In this document: in pieces, positions 24,109-34,700 of the stretch
How the letters are laid out: each line of letters begins with the position of its first letter
Position numbering within the stretch: position 1 is the first letter of the stretch
DNA from: Tilletia caries
Taxonomy: Eukaryota > Basidiomycota > Exobasidiomycetes > Tilletiales > Tilletiaceae
Length of the DNA: 64,000 nt
Direction of reading: 5' to 3'
Assembly: GCA_032718865.1 (NCBI GenBank)
Contig: JALUTQ010000033.1
Location: 496,001-560,000, forward strand
Made by a program: the position numbers and the translations under genes
Notes under the pieces: model-generated
Told to the model about the DNA's origin: nothing
The model's database searches: none
What the model saw: the letters and a program-made list of their open reading frames with translations, nothing else

Positions 24109-25119
24109 TAGTCTGGTCACACCAGACCGCGCTGTGCGCGGTCTGGCTCCACTCGACGAAATTTGAGTGACACCTCCCGCAAAATTTTCCTTTTGCATCC
24201 AACCAACGCACACTTCCATGCCTCACAGCACCTTTACTCATCAACCAATGTCAGAACAAAGTCATCGGCCTTGTGAGGGTTACACCCAAAGTACACAGTC
24301 CAGGTGTTGTTTTGGTATTCCGGCACTTCCCATGGTCGTAGCTGACGCTTCTGTCAACCGCATTTCTGGTCTCTTCCTTTATCTGCTACGAGGTGGAGGA
24401 CGAAAGTCTTCGAACGCACCTCAATTTTACTTAGTGTTTACACTCAAATCGCTCCTTCGGAGCTCTCAAAGGAAGTCCACAACCAATACAACAACTTGCG
24501 AGCGGAAAGCTGGAAATCATACAGCGTGTACTTGAGCAACTTTTGTTCTTAAGTTGTCGGACCGGTTTCTGTCTGGGAAAAAGACGACTCTCAATAGGGT
24601 TAGGAGCAAAATGAAATCACTTAATAATTTACTAATTGAATAAAATCTCGGATTTTCACACTTTGCTCACGTACCCATTCGCAGACAAAAAGCAGTCAGC
24701 TCTGAAGAGCAAAAAGGTGCCTATTCGTGTGTTCTATGCTTACCACCTTTCAGCTCACAAGTTGTTTGACTGGTTGTGGACTTCAATTGAGAGCCAAGTT
24801 TGAAGATTCTGAGTGTAAACACTAAGTATTTCAGAAATCATTCGAAAACTTTCGTCCTCCACCTCGTACCTCAGCCCTAGTTTTTCCACTCCTCTGCATA
24901 GCAACAGCCTTGCTCAGTCAGTCGAAGGGAGTTTTGAGTGAGTGAGGGCCCGTGCGCGAGCCCTCTGGAAGCGCGAGATGGGCGACGAAATGAGGTAGAC
25001 AACTTTGGCTCTGAGTGAGGGAGGTGCCCAATGAAATCGAGTCGAGTGGTGCCAGACCGTCTCCACGGGATCTTGTGTCCTCTCATCACGTGCGTCGACG
25101 GTCTGGTGTGACCAGACTA
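24109..25119. mobile_element. TIR DNA element, 1011 bp, with 10-bp TSD
   Basis: A 21-bp perfect inverted repeat beginning TAGTCTGGTCACACCAGACC bounds the element (24109-24129 and 25099-25119). It is flanked by the direct repeat ACTATGATTG (24099-24108 and 25120-25129). The paralogous copy near 45050-45068 reads ACTAATATAATGATTGTCTG without the element, an empty site. No transposase is encoded. TSD length suggests a Mutator-like non-autonomous element. Confidence 0.9.
24387..24868. mobile_element. Nested foldback element with long imperfect TIRs, 482 bp
   Basis: Inside the 1011-bp element, TACGAGGTGGAGGACGAAAG at 24387 is repeated inverted, ending at 24868 (21 bp perfect). Inverted homology then continues imperfectly inward for about 150 bp, including ACTTAGTGTTTACACTCA and GAAGTCCACAACCA on both arms. 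It is either a separate foldback element inserted in the larger one or its own subterminal arms. No coding sequence. Confidence 0.75.
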
Positions 25120-25617
25120 ACTATGATTGTCTGTTGAAAGATTACAAGGAGTAACTAACGCCCGCGCACAGCGCGGGCGTCTAACACGTGGACTTCTCGA
25201 TAATGACGAGTAAATGGCCTATTGGCCACGCGCTCAAGCCAAAGTGTACATCACGGACCACGGTGTGGACACGGTACGCCGCAACCCTTTCCATTCTGCA
25301 TCTATGCTTCTTCGCTGCTGTCGTCGTCCGTCTTCCTCCTCCCTGCACACTAACTCACAACTCTTCCCTTTCCCATCCCCGTTCTAACTGTGCCAATCTC
25401 GAAGCATGCCCTCCTCTTCAATGTCTCATATGATGACAGGATCCTCTCCTCAATGAGTGATAATTGGGCATCCTACACTATACGACGCTTGGCTCCCCGG
25501 TCCCTTGTCTTCTTTGTACGATTAGCTGACTGTTCCTTTCCCTTCGTTCTCTCTCCGATCTCTCTGTTCCTTTTCCTTTTCCGCAGGTACCTTTATGTCA
25601 CCCTCCGGGCCCGCCAT

Positions 25618-26120
25618 GTCTTCTGCGGTCTATCAGCTCCTCCTCCTCGTCCTCTCCGCGACTCGTGTGCCTCCGCCGGGCCCTCCTGTCTGTCTCCCGC
25701 CGTTCTCCTGGCTCGGTCGCCGGCCCCCGGCCCCCGGGTTTGGACGCCGCTGAGCACCTCCTCTGCGTCCCTCGGCCCTCCCGCTCATTCGCTCCGCCTT
25801 CCCTTTTCTCGGGAGTCATTGTCTTTCCCCGCACGCTCAGAACGGTATGTCGCTCCCACGTCTCCACGGGGCTGAATCAGTCCTTATACTAACATTTCTT
25901 CATGTTTCTATTCCCCTGCAGCTTGCCACCCTTCGCAGCCTCCAGGACCGATGTTTACACGGTGGCGGTCGCGTTCGCAAGCCTCCTCCGAGCACTGCTG
26001 GTGAACTATTATCCTCAGTCTCCTCTGTGCTTATTATGATTGGTAAGTATACCCCTCCCTGCCGTACGTCTCCAAGTTCCGACAGCAATATTGCTGACCA
26101 ATTTTCAGTCTCCCTGTAGT
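25618..26120 (+). other. Intron-bearing gene fragment within the Helitron-like insert
   Basis: Two consensus introns are visible: 25845-25921 (GTATGT...ACTAAC...TGCAG) and 26043-26108 (GTAAGT...TGCTGAC...TTCAG). They enclose a 121-bp open exon. An ATG at 25618 begins a short hydrophobic frame that soon stops. No protein family was recognised. The wider 25.4-27.6 kb stretch is pyrimidine-rich on this strand with further splice-like signals, but I could not build a protein. Confidence 0.4.
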
Positions 26121-27956
26121 CTATACAGAAGCGTCTCCACTCCCCGGGGCGTCTCTGCTCCTGCTCCCCTGGGCCCTGCGCGTTCGACTCGTCTATTAGC
26201 TTATACTCCTCACCCTTTTCCCTTCACACAGCTGGAATAACGAGTGCCCTTACTTACCTTGTGATTTGACCGCACTCATACTGATGTGACGGAACGCTGA
26301 CTGATGTCCATTACGATTCGCATACCTCTGTCATCTCACTCCTCACTCAACTCTCGCATACAGCATGCACACATTGACACATGCTTCCATGCCCTCTAGC
26401 CCTCACATCTTCTTTGCTTTTTCACAGGCCCTTTCCTCTTGGAGACGTCGATACCGCCGCGCTCGTCAGCTGAAAAGCTGCCATCAGGACTGAGGGCTCA
26501 TCATCCTCATGCCCGCTGTGCTGTCATTTTGCGTGCACCAAACGCCTTCCTTCTTGTTCTGATCATCCTGCTCCTTAATTTTTTTTGACTACATCTCAAT
26601 CCCAGGTCCTGACTCCTCAGTATCACATCGGTTTGTCTGCTTTTCCGTTACCCTGCAACCTCTCAACATGACGCGTCAGTCTGGTGGTACTCCGCTCTCG
26701 CACGATGCTAACCTTTCTTCCCTCTGCGCCTCTCCTTCCACGCCTTGTGTTTTGGTTCCCCTCACTGCTTACTGCTCACTCATCCTCTTTAACCGTCTCT
26801 GCATCCACGGTTTCACCTCTCTTCACTCTTTCTGTCCTTCTTTCTCAGACCCTCGCCCAGTCGGCCCTCTACTATACCCTCGTCCCACGCACGTCACACT
26901 TCGTTCTCAGAGCAGTGTTGCGAAACTCGAAAGGATACCGAACACGTTGACGATTGATTGTCGGTTACCTCAGGGCTGAGGAACAATACACAGGCCAAGG
27001 TCCGAACATTGCTAACCTTTCTTCCCTCTGCGCTTCACTTTCTCTACTTGACAATCTTTCTCTTGCAGTCTGCAGAGCAGTGACAGATGCATGGAAGTTC
27101 TTCATGGGGTTTGTCACCCTTACAGCTTATCACACATGTCAACCAATCCGCTTCTGATCCTCCGCGCTCATAGGCCTCAGCACCCGATCTCAACGGGAAG
27201 TACCTCTTACAGTCTTACCCACCCCCCTTATGCCCTTCATCCAGATTTGAGCTTCCAGTGCCTTCCTAATCGCGGCCCGCCTCGACATTGCGATTTGCGA
27301 CCCAGCCAGCGGCCTGCCCGGGCTCGTTTTTTTTTTCCGCTCAGAGCTCAGATGGCTGACGGCTCCACGCTCCAAGCGTTGCGTGGTTGCGGGAGGATTC
27401 CGGGCACAGTAGATGATTGGTCCGCGTCCGACTCTCTTGCCAGAATTCTTGCACCCCTCTTCAGTCAAGAGGTATACGGGCATATCCCTCAATCTATTTC
27501 GGCCCTACCTTTACTCTGAATCCTTTCTCCTGTCGGCTGCACGTGAACTTCTCGATATTGATTGAGTACATTGCCCACCTGGTTTTCAAGGTGTTTCCAC
27601 CAACCCTGTTGTACTTGGAAGACCTCGAAGACAAATTGGCGGTCATGAGTCATGACAGCTGAGGAGGACGCATTATCAATCCTTACATGCAAGACGGACA
27701 GGCACAGACGAGCAGGGTTTGGAGTTATAACACATGCTCCGTTGCGAAAAGGAAACGTGAGGATCCTGCCCGATTATCCTCCTGATGCTGGTGACAAATA
27801 CATCGACTCCGTTTTGGGCGATGGGCGAAGGATGGGAGAAGAGGGGGTTGAAATCCGAAAGGGCGAAATTGTTGTGGAATCGTGAAAGGTTGGTTGGCCG
27901 TTGGGTACGGGAAGGGCAAGCTTTTCGGACACCCTGGGCCGTAAAGGACGATGCAT

Positions 27957-28960
27957 TTACTGGATGTCGAAGGGGAAGATAGCGGGAGACAGAGTCGGGC
28001 ACGAGAAGGCGGAAGTGCCGACAACGGCGTCGCCCGAGTAGATTGTGACGATACCGCCGGCGCTGCCGAGGGAGAGGAGGGCGGTTTTGTCGGAGGCACC
28101 GGCAGTGAAGGAGATGTCAGGAAGAGTGTTGGTGGGAGCGCCGTCGGGAATGGTGAGGGCGGTCGTGGTCGACGAGACGGGGGTGATGGGGTTGGCGTAG
28201 CCAGTGGAGACTGGAAGAGGCACCGTTCGTGGAGGATTTCGACAAAGATCTGGCCCTCTCCGAGGGAGAGGGTAACGTTGGAGCCGGAAGCAACAGCGGC
28301 ATTGTTGGTCATGGTACCAGCGACGGACAGCGTAATGGGCAAGTGCAGCCTGTGTGAAGCAAATTCATGTCAGCAATCACGTCGACGACGACGACTCTTC
28401 AGCCGATTCGGATGCTTACTGTAGGTGTAGCCAGTGGATCCAGCCGTCCAGCGGTAGAGTTGATGGGAATTGTTGTAATAGCTGTACGAGCCCATAAGTG
28501 TTCAGCGTAGTGTCCTAGAGCGTTCGCAGTTCAAAGACAGATCCACTCACCTCCACCACCAGAGGGAGTCACAAATTTAGTGCTGCCCGTGCCGCCAGAG
28601 GCAACGAATGCCAGGGAAGCGGGACGAGCCTGAGCCGGGCAGGCGATGTTGGCAACGAAGGCCACGGGTGCTCAACGGTCAGCGGTGGACACTATTTGAA
28701 GCAAATATCACTGTGGGAGAGAGAATGGGTGTGGAACTGACAACGGTGTGGATAGGAGGACAGGGAGGGTAAGAGGGGGTGATGTTGGTGATGGTGGTAC
28801 GTAGGGAGAGCAGAAAATCATCAGCCACTTCAGTGAATCATGAATCACGATCACACAAACCCTCACAACACAATGGTCAGAACGGCAGGGACCCCGAGGT
28901 GTGGTAGACGCCATGAAGCGAATGGTCAGACGCAATGCCTTCTGGGAAGATTGCAAGGTG
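27957..28960 (-). pseudogene. Remnant of a multi-exon, probably secreted, protein gene
   Basis: Minus-strand exon-like pieces are separated by good introns. One piece near 28570-28670 reads ACPAQARPASLAFVASGGTG, one near 28440-28500 contains AITTIPINSTAG, and one near 28240-28350 contains PITLSVAGTMTNN and SGSNVTLSLGEGQIFVE. The final piece starts PVSTGYANPITPVS and ends at a stop near 27957. Between the last two the frame changes by one with no intron signals (near 28230), so the gene is broken. Ser/Thr/Ala-rich composition suggests a cell-wall or secreted protein. The family is not recognised. It lies inside the Helitron-like insert and could be captured DNA. Confidence 0.5.
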
Positions 28961-29227
28961 CCGAGGTAGAGACGACTGAGGATGAGGACGTGGTTCTGTC
29001 GATCATCTGAAGCGTTGGGAGGGTGGGGTTTGACAAAGGGAATCTTAGCTCCGAACCGTATGTCTGTGTTGTATCCGCGATATCCGCACTATGGACTTTG
29101 CGTTATTATATTAAAGGATGAGTGTGGGACAAGCACAGAAAAAAAGATCGAGGGTGTCGAGGCAGCAAAGGGAATTTTTGTGGGAAAAGGTTGGAAGGGG
29201 CATGTACGCCGTCAGTTGAGTTGATCC

Positions 29228-29640
29228 TCACTTCTTCACGTGGAAGGCGCGCGACAGGTACGACTCATACGAGCACGCTTTGGCCGGGTCGGACATGGGC
29301 CTGAGAACCTGCAGCAAGACTCGGAAGTAGCCATCGGGCACGGTCCTGTCCACCCCTTGCGCATCCGTATACTGCGACCCGATATACTGGTAGAACGGAT
29401 CACCCTGGCCCCGGTCGAGCAGGATCTGCTTCGAAAGGGTTGCGACGACGTCGGAAGGTGAGAGAGGAGTTGAGCAGTACTTGATGTTGCGACCGGACTG
29501 GCCTTGCCTGTAGGTAGGCACAAAGCTGGTGTTGGCCTTGACGAGTGAAAACACGGCTTGCTGGGAACCGACGTTGAGACCCCAGATGAGCTGCAGCTGA
29601 CCCCCGAAGCCCTTCAGATTGTAGGTGTTGTTGTCCGAAG
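29228..29640 (-). pseudogene. 3' fragment of subtilisin gene (truncated duplicate)
   Basis: This is almost identical to the 3' end of the intact subtilisin gene at 45141-45550, including the stop and the ending LSRAFHVKK. Homology stops abruptly at about 29638, upstream of which there is no catalytic domain. It encodes only about the last 137 residues and has no start of its own. Confidence 0.93.
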
Positions 29641-29725
29641 GTCGCTTCTGTATTCTTCGTTCTCCTCCGGGATGGCTCAGATGATCAGAAGGCAGATGAT
29701 GTTAGCAAGCCAGCAGTAGTCGCGG
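29641..29725 (-). pseudogene. Fragment of Sfk1-like gene fused to the subtilisin fragment
   Basis: The sequence TTCTGTATTCTTCGTTCTCC...GGATGG...GATGATGTTAGCAAGCCAGCAG resembles exon 1 of the Sfk1-like genes (about 23575-23665 and 44530-44610) but is more diverged. It abuts the subtilisin fragment directly, a chimeric junction. Confidence 0.65.
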
Positions 29726-29891
29726 AGATGAGCGCTTCCCACATCTCGTTTGAACGTCCCACTGACAAGTGGAGTAGAAGAGACATACGCGAGGGTGAGG
29801 AAAGAGAGAAGTCGAGGAGGAAGGGCAGAGAATGAGCAGGAAATAGTGAGCGGATTTGAATCAAGCAGGGCAAAACATGTAAGGCCCTGTC

Positions 29892-30169
29892 TGTGCTATC
29901 GGCCAGATAGTCTCGCATTCCTTATCTTATCTTCCTTTCTCAGACTCCACTTCAGACTCCATTCCCTTTGTTACGCACTCCTCCACTTCCCTTTGTCCTT
30001 GCCACTTTCTCCCAGGCTCGTGATCATGATCATCGCTCCCAGCAGCTCTCCCTATAACTCCCTCTCTCTTGTACATAATTCCCTTCTCTTTCCTCTAAAT
30101 CAATCCTCACACTTCTCACTTCGCCTACTTGTTGGTTGCGGTACTTAGTGATAAGTAACTGTGAGCACA
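29892..30169 (+). repeat. 5' LTR
   Basis: Begins TGTGCTATCGG and ends GTGAGCACA, so the termini form a short inverted repeat TGTGCT/AGCACA. 278 bp. Confidence 0.95.
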
Positions 30170-30181
30170 TGGTGATGAGAG
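30170..30181 (+). other. Possible primer binding site
   Basis: TGGTGATGAGAG starts directly after the 5' LTR. A TGG at this position is usual for tRNA-primed elements (complement of CCA). I cannot name the tRNA. Confidence 0.35.
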
Positions 30182-30261
30182 TGAGTCGATTTCCTTGCTC
30201 AACAATCTGACAAGCCTTCCGTATAGCCATCCCCCCCCCCCCCCCCCCAGAACATTCCAGC

Positions 30262-31572
30262 ATGAGCAACACCCCGAGCGGATCGGTTTCGCGCAACACT
30301 CGCACCGGTGGCCCCACCATCGAAGAGTTCCGCGCGCTGGAGTCGGCGTCCGCGACGATCAGCGAACGTGTCGACGCCCTCGGTTCCCAGCAGCGCGCCG
30401 AGGTCGGCGACCTCCGGGACCGCATTCAAGCAGTCGCCACCACCCAGGATGACCGTTTCGGTCGCCTGGAATCCCGTCTCGAGGCCTTCTTCGACCAGAT
30501 CAAAGCAAAGCAAGAGCCCTCCACCACCTCCGGCGTCTCGACCGAAAGCCCCAACCCCGCCACCTCCGCGTCCTCCGGCTCCGGCGCGTCCGCGAAGGTC
30601 TACACCGTCAAGACTGAGGACACCGGCACCTTCGACGGCACCCCCGAAAACCTCGAGCTGTTCCTCGCTCGAGTCCAGGCAATCCGGTTCGCCGAGACGG
30701 ACGCGGGATGGGACCGTGCCGTGCTTCGCGCGATCACGCTCGCGTTGCGGGGGCGGGCGGCCATCTGGCATTCAACGCTGACCGACAAGCAGCGCGCTGG
30801 CCTATGCCGTATCGACTCCTGGTTCGAGGCCCTCCGCGAGAACTTCTTGCCGCAATCCACCGTCGTCCGTCAACAAGCCCGCGACCGAACGTGGGATCCG
30901 GACCACGAGGATATCCTTGGCTTCGTGTTCGCGAAGATCGCCTTGCTCAAGGTTGGATTCCGGAACATGACCGAGGAGGATGTCGTCCAGGAGATCGCTG
31001 ATCGACTGCCCGTCGACATCCAGATGCTTCTCCGCCAGCCGCGGGAGCGCCAACCATCGCTCGTTCGGCTGCGAGAGGAGTTACGGATCCAGGAGGTCTT
31101 CTGGCGCATCCGCCACAATCGGCCCCTGCTTCCCTCCTCGGCCGTCGAGACCGCGAGCCCGTCTCTCGTCACGGGTGGCCAACGGACCTCCTCGTTTGCC
31201 GAGTTGGTCGTTCCGGCCGCACATCCGGTCTCCGCCCAGGCTTCGTCCGACCGTCGCAATTTCCGTGGCTCCGTCGCCCAGCGCCGCGGGAAGGCATACG
31301 CCGAGGACTTCGATCCATCCCTGCTGGGCCGCGGAAAGAGTCCTCGAACCGGAAAGGAGAATACTCCCAATTACCGGGTGCCCGGCACCGATGAGACGAT
31401 CTGGTGCGAGCGACCCTGCAACCGCTGCGGCGGCGCTCATTTCGACTTCGCCCACGACCACTCGGTCTCGAAGCCACAGGCTCGGTTCGCTGAGGAAGCA
31501 GACGACGATGGTTACCCAGCCACGTCCTTCGTCGCGGACACCACACGTCCAAGCGACTCAAAGGATTTTTGA
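30262..31572 (+). CDS. Ty3-type Gag protein
   Basis: 436 residues starting at the ATG after an 18-base C-run (30231-30248). The N-terminal half contains a predicted coiled coil (about residues 25-75), then the capsid-like core with GTFDGTPENLELFLARVQA and AALRGR-like helices (LALRGRAAIWHSTL), typical of Ty3 Gag. Near the C terminus is PCNRCGGAHFDFAHDH, a C-x2-C-x3-H-x4-H cluster in place of the standard CCHC knuckle. It forms the virus-like particle. The stop is followed by about 150 bp before pol. Confidence 0.9.
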   Translation: MSNTPSGSVSRNTRTGGPTIEEFRALESASATISERVDALGSQQRAEVGDLRDRIQAVATTQDDRFGRLESRLEAFFDQIKAKQEPSTTSGVSTESPNPATSASSGSGASAKVYTVKTEDTGTFDGTPENLELFLARVQAIRFAETDAGWDRAVLRAITLALRGRAAIWHSTLTDKQRAGLCRIDSWFEALRENFLPQSTVVRQQARDRTWDPDHEDILGFVFAKIALLKVGFRNMTEEDVVQEIADRLPVDIQMLLRQPRERQPSLVRLREELRIQEVFWRIRHNRPLLPSSAVETASPSLVTGGQRTSSFAELVVPAAHPVSAQASSDRRNFRGSVAQRRGKAYAEDFDPSLLGRGKSPRTGKENTPNYRVPGTDETIWCERPCNRCGGAHFDFAHDHSVSKPQARFAEEADDDGYPATSFVADTTRPSDSKDF

Positions 31573-31723
31573 ATGTCCGCAACGACGTAAAACTATTCAC
31601 CATCAGCAAAGAGCTACCCCCTCTTCCCGTACCACCGCATCCACCTGACAGGGCGCTTAGCGGTGTCTTGGATGGTGATGTGCTGCGCACGGGAGAGGAA
31701 GAGAGAGACGCGCCTCTCTGTCG

Positions 31724-34700
31724 ATGAATGACGAAGGACAGTATCAGTCCTCTCGTCCTGGTGAGCTCGCGCATATTGAGCCTCACTGCAGCCCTCGTCA
31801 CTCACCTGACGGATGCAAGAGCCGTGGAGAGTGGGCTGCGTCCCCTTGTGGTCCAACTGGGGACCTCTCCACGGGGTACTGCGCACCGCTAGTTCCACGC
31901 GTGGTGAAGGCAGAGGGACTGGACCACCCTCTGACCGGTGACCCCGTGGACAATTCTTCAGGGGAGTCTCCTCCTCCCCTCATCGCTTCGTCAGAGTCGG
32001 GTACTGAAAATAATGAGTCTGTTTTGAATCAGCATGCATCGCCATTGTGGTTTGACAATCGACCACAGCTGCATGCAGTTCGGGCATTGCCGGTCGACGA
32101 GCAAAGTCGTCCTCTGGCCCGTCCAACTCGACGATGTGGCACGGTCGTGCGGTTGCCACCCAGTACTGACACTGGTACCGGCCGCGCTCACCGTCGCCAC
32201 GTTCCCCTCACAACCCATATCCACCTGAACGACGCTGGCTCGCCTGCCCTCTCCTCATTGCTTGATACCGGCGCGTCGCTGTCCTGCATTGACGCGGAGT
32301 TGCTTGCGAAGCTGGGCGGGACGCCGAGCGGGTCACCCATGCGCGTGCATGGTCTGGGCGACGTCGAGACCCTCGGCTGGGCCACCATCACGTTCTTCAT
32401 TCCGGCCCGGGACTCGCACGGTTTTGCCCTGATGTTGGAGGTTGCGCTGGACTTCCACGTCCTACCTGCCTTCGCGCCTGGTCTGCTGCTCGGCCTTGAC
32501 TTTATCCAAGGCCATGGTGTGACCATCGACGCGCCGCGAGGGAAGGCTACTGTCCTCCGTTACGCGTTCGATGTCGCCGAACACCTGCCGAGTCCCGCTG
32601 CGAAAGAGGCTGTCGTGTGCTGTGTGGAGTCCGTTTGCTTGCCGGGTCGATCCATGACATGGATACCCGTGGATGTTGCCGCGTTGTCGTCCGCCGTCGA
32701 CTACACCTTCCATCCGCGGTTGATGACCGATCCGGATGAATCGATCAAGGTGGTCGGTCCTGCTGCGCTCGGCAATCGCTCGACGACGCATGTGCTGTTG
32801 GGAAACTACGGCACACGTCCCGTCCACCTCGACCGCCGCACACCCGTGGCTGACGCCGTTGCGGCCCAGCTTGGGGACTTGTCTGCCGAGCCGGATGTAA
32901 GCCACCGCTTCGAGCTCGGCAACGCTATGACTCCGTCAATGGTGCAGAAAGCTACAGCCGACCCTGGCGCCTGGACTTCCTCTGTTGCCACCGGTGATGA
33001 CGTCGACGCCACTGTCGCATCTCCTCTCGACCTGTTCGAAAACGTCGAGGAGCCGGCCGCGTCTTTGACCCGTGACGCGGAGACCGTCCTCGTCGATGAC
33101 CACTTTCGGGTCGGCGTCGATGCATCTGGGCACCCGCATCCCGACGTCGTATCGCTCCTTCGTCGGCATGAGGCGGCCTTTGCCCTGGATGGTCGACCCG
33201 GGTTGATTAAGGGCGAGGAGATGCCGATCACGTTGCAGGAAGGGGCGCAACTTCGGTCCGAGCCGCCTCGCCGGGCGAGTCCAGAGAAGCGGAAAGCCAT
33301 GGACAAGGCCATCGAGCAGCTGCTAGATTGGAAGGTGATTGAACCGAGTACGAGTCCTGTATCGTTTCCGGTGCTGATGGTCCGACAGTACAACAAGTGG
33401 CGCTTTTGTGTTGATTATCGAAGCCTGAATTCCGCGACTGTAGCCGACCGGTATCCTCTTCCCACAACGGACGCTGTGTTCCAAACCCTCCAAGGCAAGC
33501 GCTGGTACAGCTCCCTTGACGCCATCCGTGGGTACCACCAGCACCCCGTCCGCGAAGCCGATCGTTGGAAGACCGCATTCGTCTGCCATCGCGGCCTGTA
33601 CCAGTATCGGACCGTTCCATTCAGTCTGCGGAATGCGCCGGCGGTGTTCCAGCGGATGATGGACCGCGTGTTGGGGGAATTGCGTTGGAAGACAGCGGTA
33701 GTCTATATCGACGATGTTGTGGCGGCGACCGCGACGCTTGAGGAGCACCTGGAGACATTGGAGGTGATCTTGTCTCGGGCCACGACGATGGGTCTCAAGT
33801 TCTCCCCATCGAAGTGTACGTTCGCTGTGCCTAGTCTGACACTGTTGGGGCGGAAGGTGTCAGGTGCAGGCGTCGCTGTGTGGCAAGACCGCGCCAAGGC
33901 CGTGTTGGATCTGCCCGCGCCAACCACGCTTCGGGACCTGTATCATGTCCTTGGCCTGTTTGGCTACTACCGTGGTTTTATTCCTCGGTATGCGGAGCGA
34001 GCCGAGCCCTTGACCCGTTTGACCCAAGGTTGGCGTTGGGAATCGGTCGGTGATCGGACACGGTTAGTCCGGAAGGACGGGACCGTAGCGAGTGCCGACA
34101 AGGAGCGTTTGGAATGGGCCGCCGCTCAGGAGCGCAGCTTCATCGATCTGAAGAATGCTATCGCACGTCCGCCCGTCCTTGCGCATCCTGATCCGACGCG
34201 CCCGTACGTGCTGTACGTTGACGCTAGCAAGGACGCGTTTGCAGCCGTCCTGCACCAGATCTTCGAAGATCCGGTAGTTGATACGGCCATAACTGCGTTC
34301 CCTCTTGCGCCTGCTGCTTTGGTGTCGGCGGAGCGCTGGTTGGCATGGCTTCGTACCGACCGTTTCTTCGGGCCGATTCTCCGCCGTGTTGAGGGCGACG
34401 ACGCCAGCGAATCCGAGTGGATTGTCGATCAAGGCTTGCTGCTGCGCCGCGTGGATGGTCGGCTGGCGTTGCCTGAGGCCGCTGCTCCGCTTGTGTTTCG
34501 TTCCGTCCATGATGACAACGGTCATTTTGGCTACACGAAGACCTGCCTAGCAGTGATGAAGAACTACTGGCGGCCTCGGCTGGCGGAGATGGTGTCCGCG
34601 TGGGTGCGACACTGTGCTGTGTGTCAGCGCGCGAAGCTGAGTCGTCGCGTTGGCGAGTTGGATGTGGACAAGGACGCGCAGTTCCCGTTTGAGACTTGCT

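Larger units (their letters stand above)
25145..29118 (-). mobile_element. Helitron-like insertion, 3974 bp, non-autonomous
   Basis: The boundaries come from comparison with the duplicate copy: GATTA|TGAGTG is contiguous at 45079/45080, while here 3974 bp separate GATTA (to 25144) from TGAGTG (from 29119). Insertion was therefore between A and T without target duplication. Read on the minus strand the insert begins TCCTTTAATATAATAACG (5' TC). Near its 3' end it has a perfect 8-bp-stem hairpin GCCCGCGC-TGT-GCGCGGGC, 15 bases before the end CTTG. A|T target, 5' TC and a 3' GC hairpin are Helitron hallmarks; the usual end is CTRR, so CTTG is a deviation. No Rep/helicase gene is visible. It contains intron-bearing and exon-like gene fragments, as captured DNA would. 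Confidence 0.75.

Noticed and set aside
24109..25119. Transposase inside the 1011-bp element
   Set aside because: No frame longer than about 120 codons and no DDE or zinc-finger motif; treated as non-autonomous.
25598..25875. Open frames of about 90-160 codons in the Helitron-like insert as genes
   Set aside because: Pyrimidine-rich composition gives open frames by chance; no conserved motif seen.
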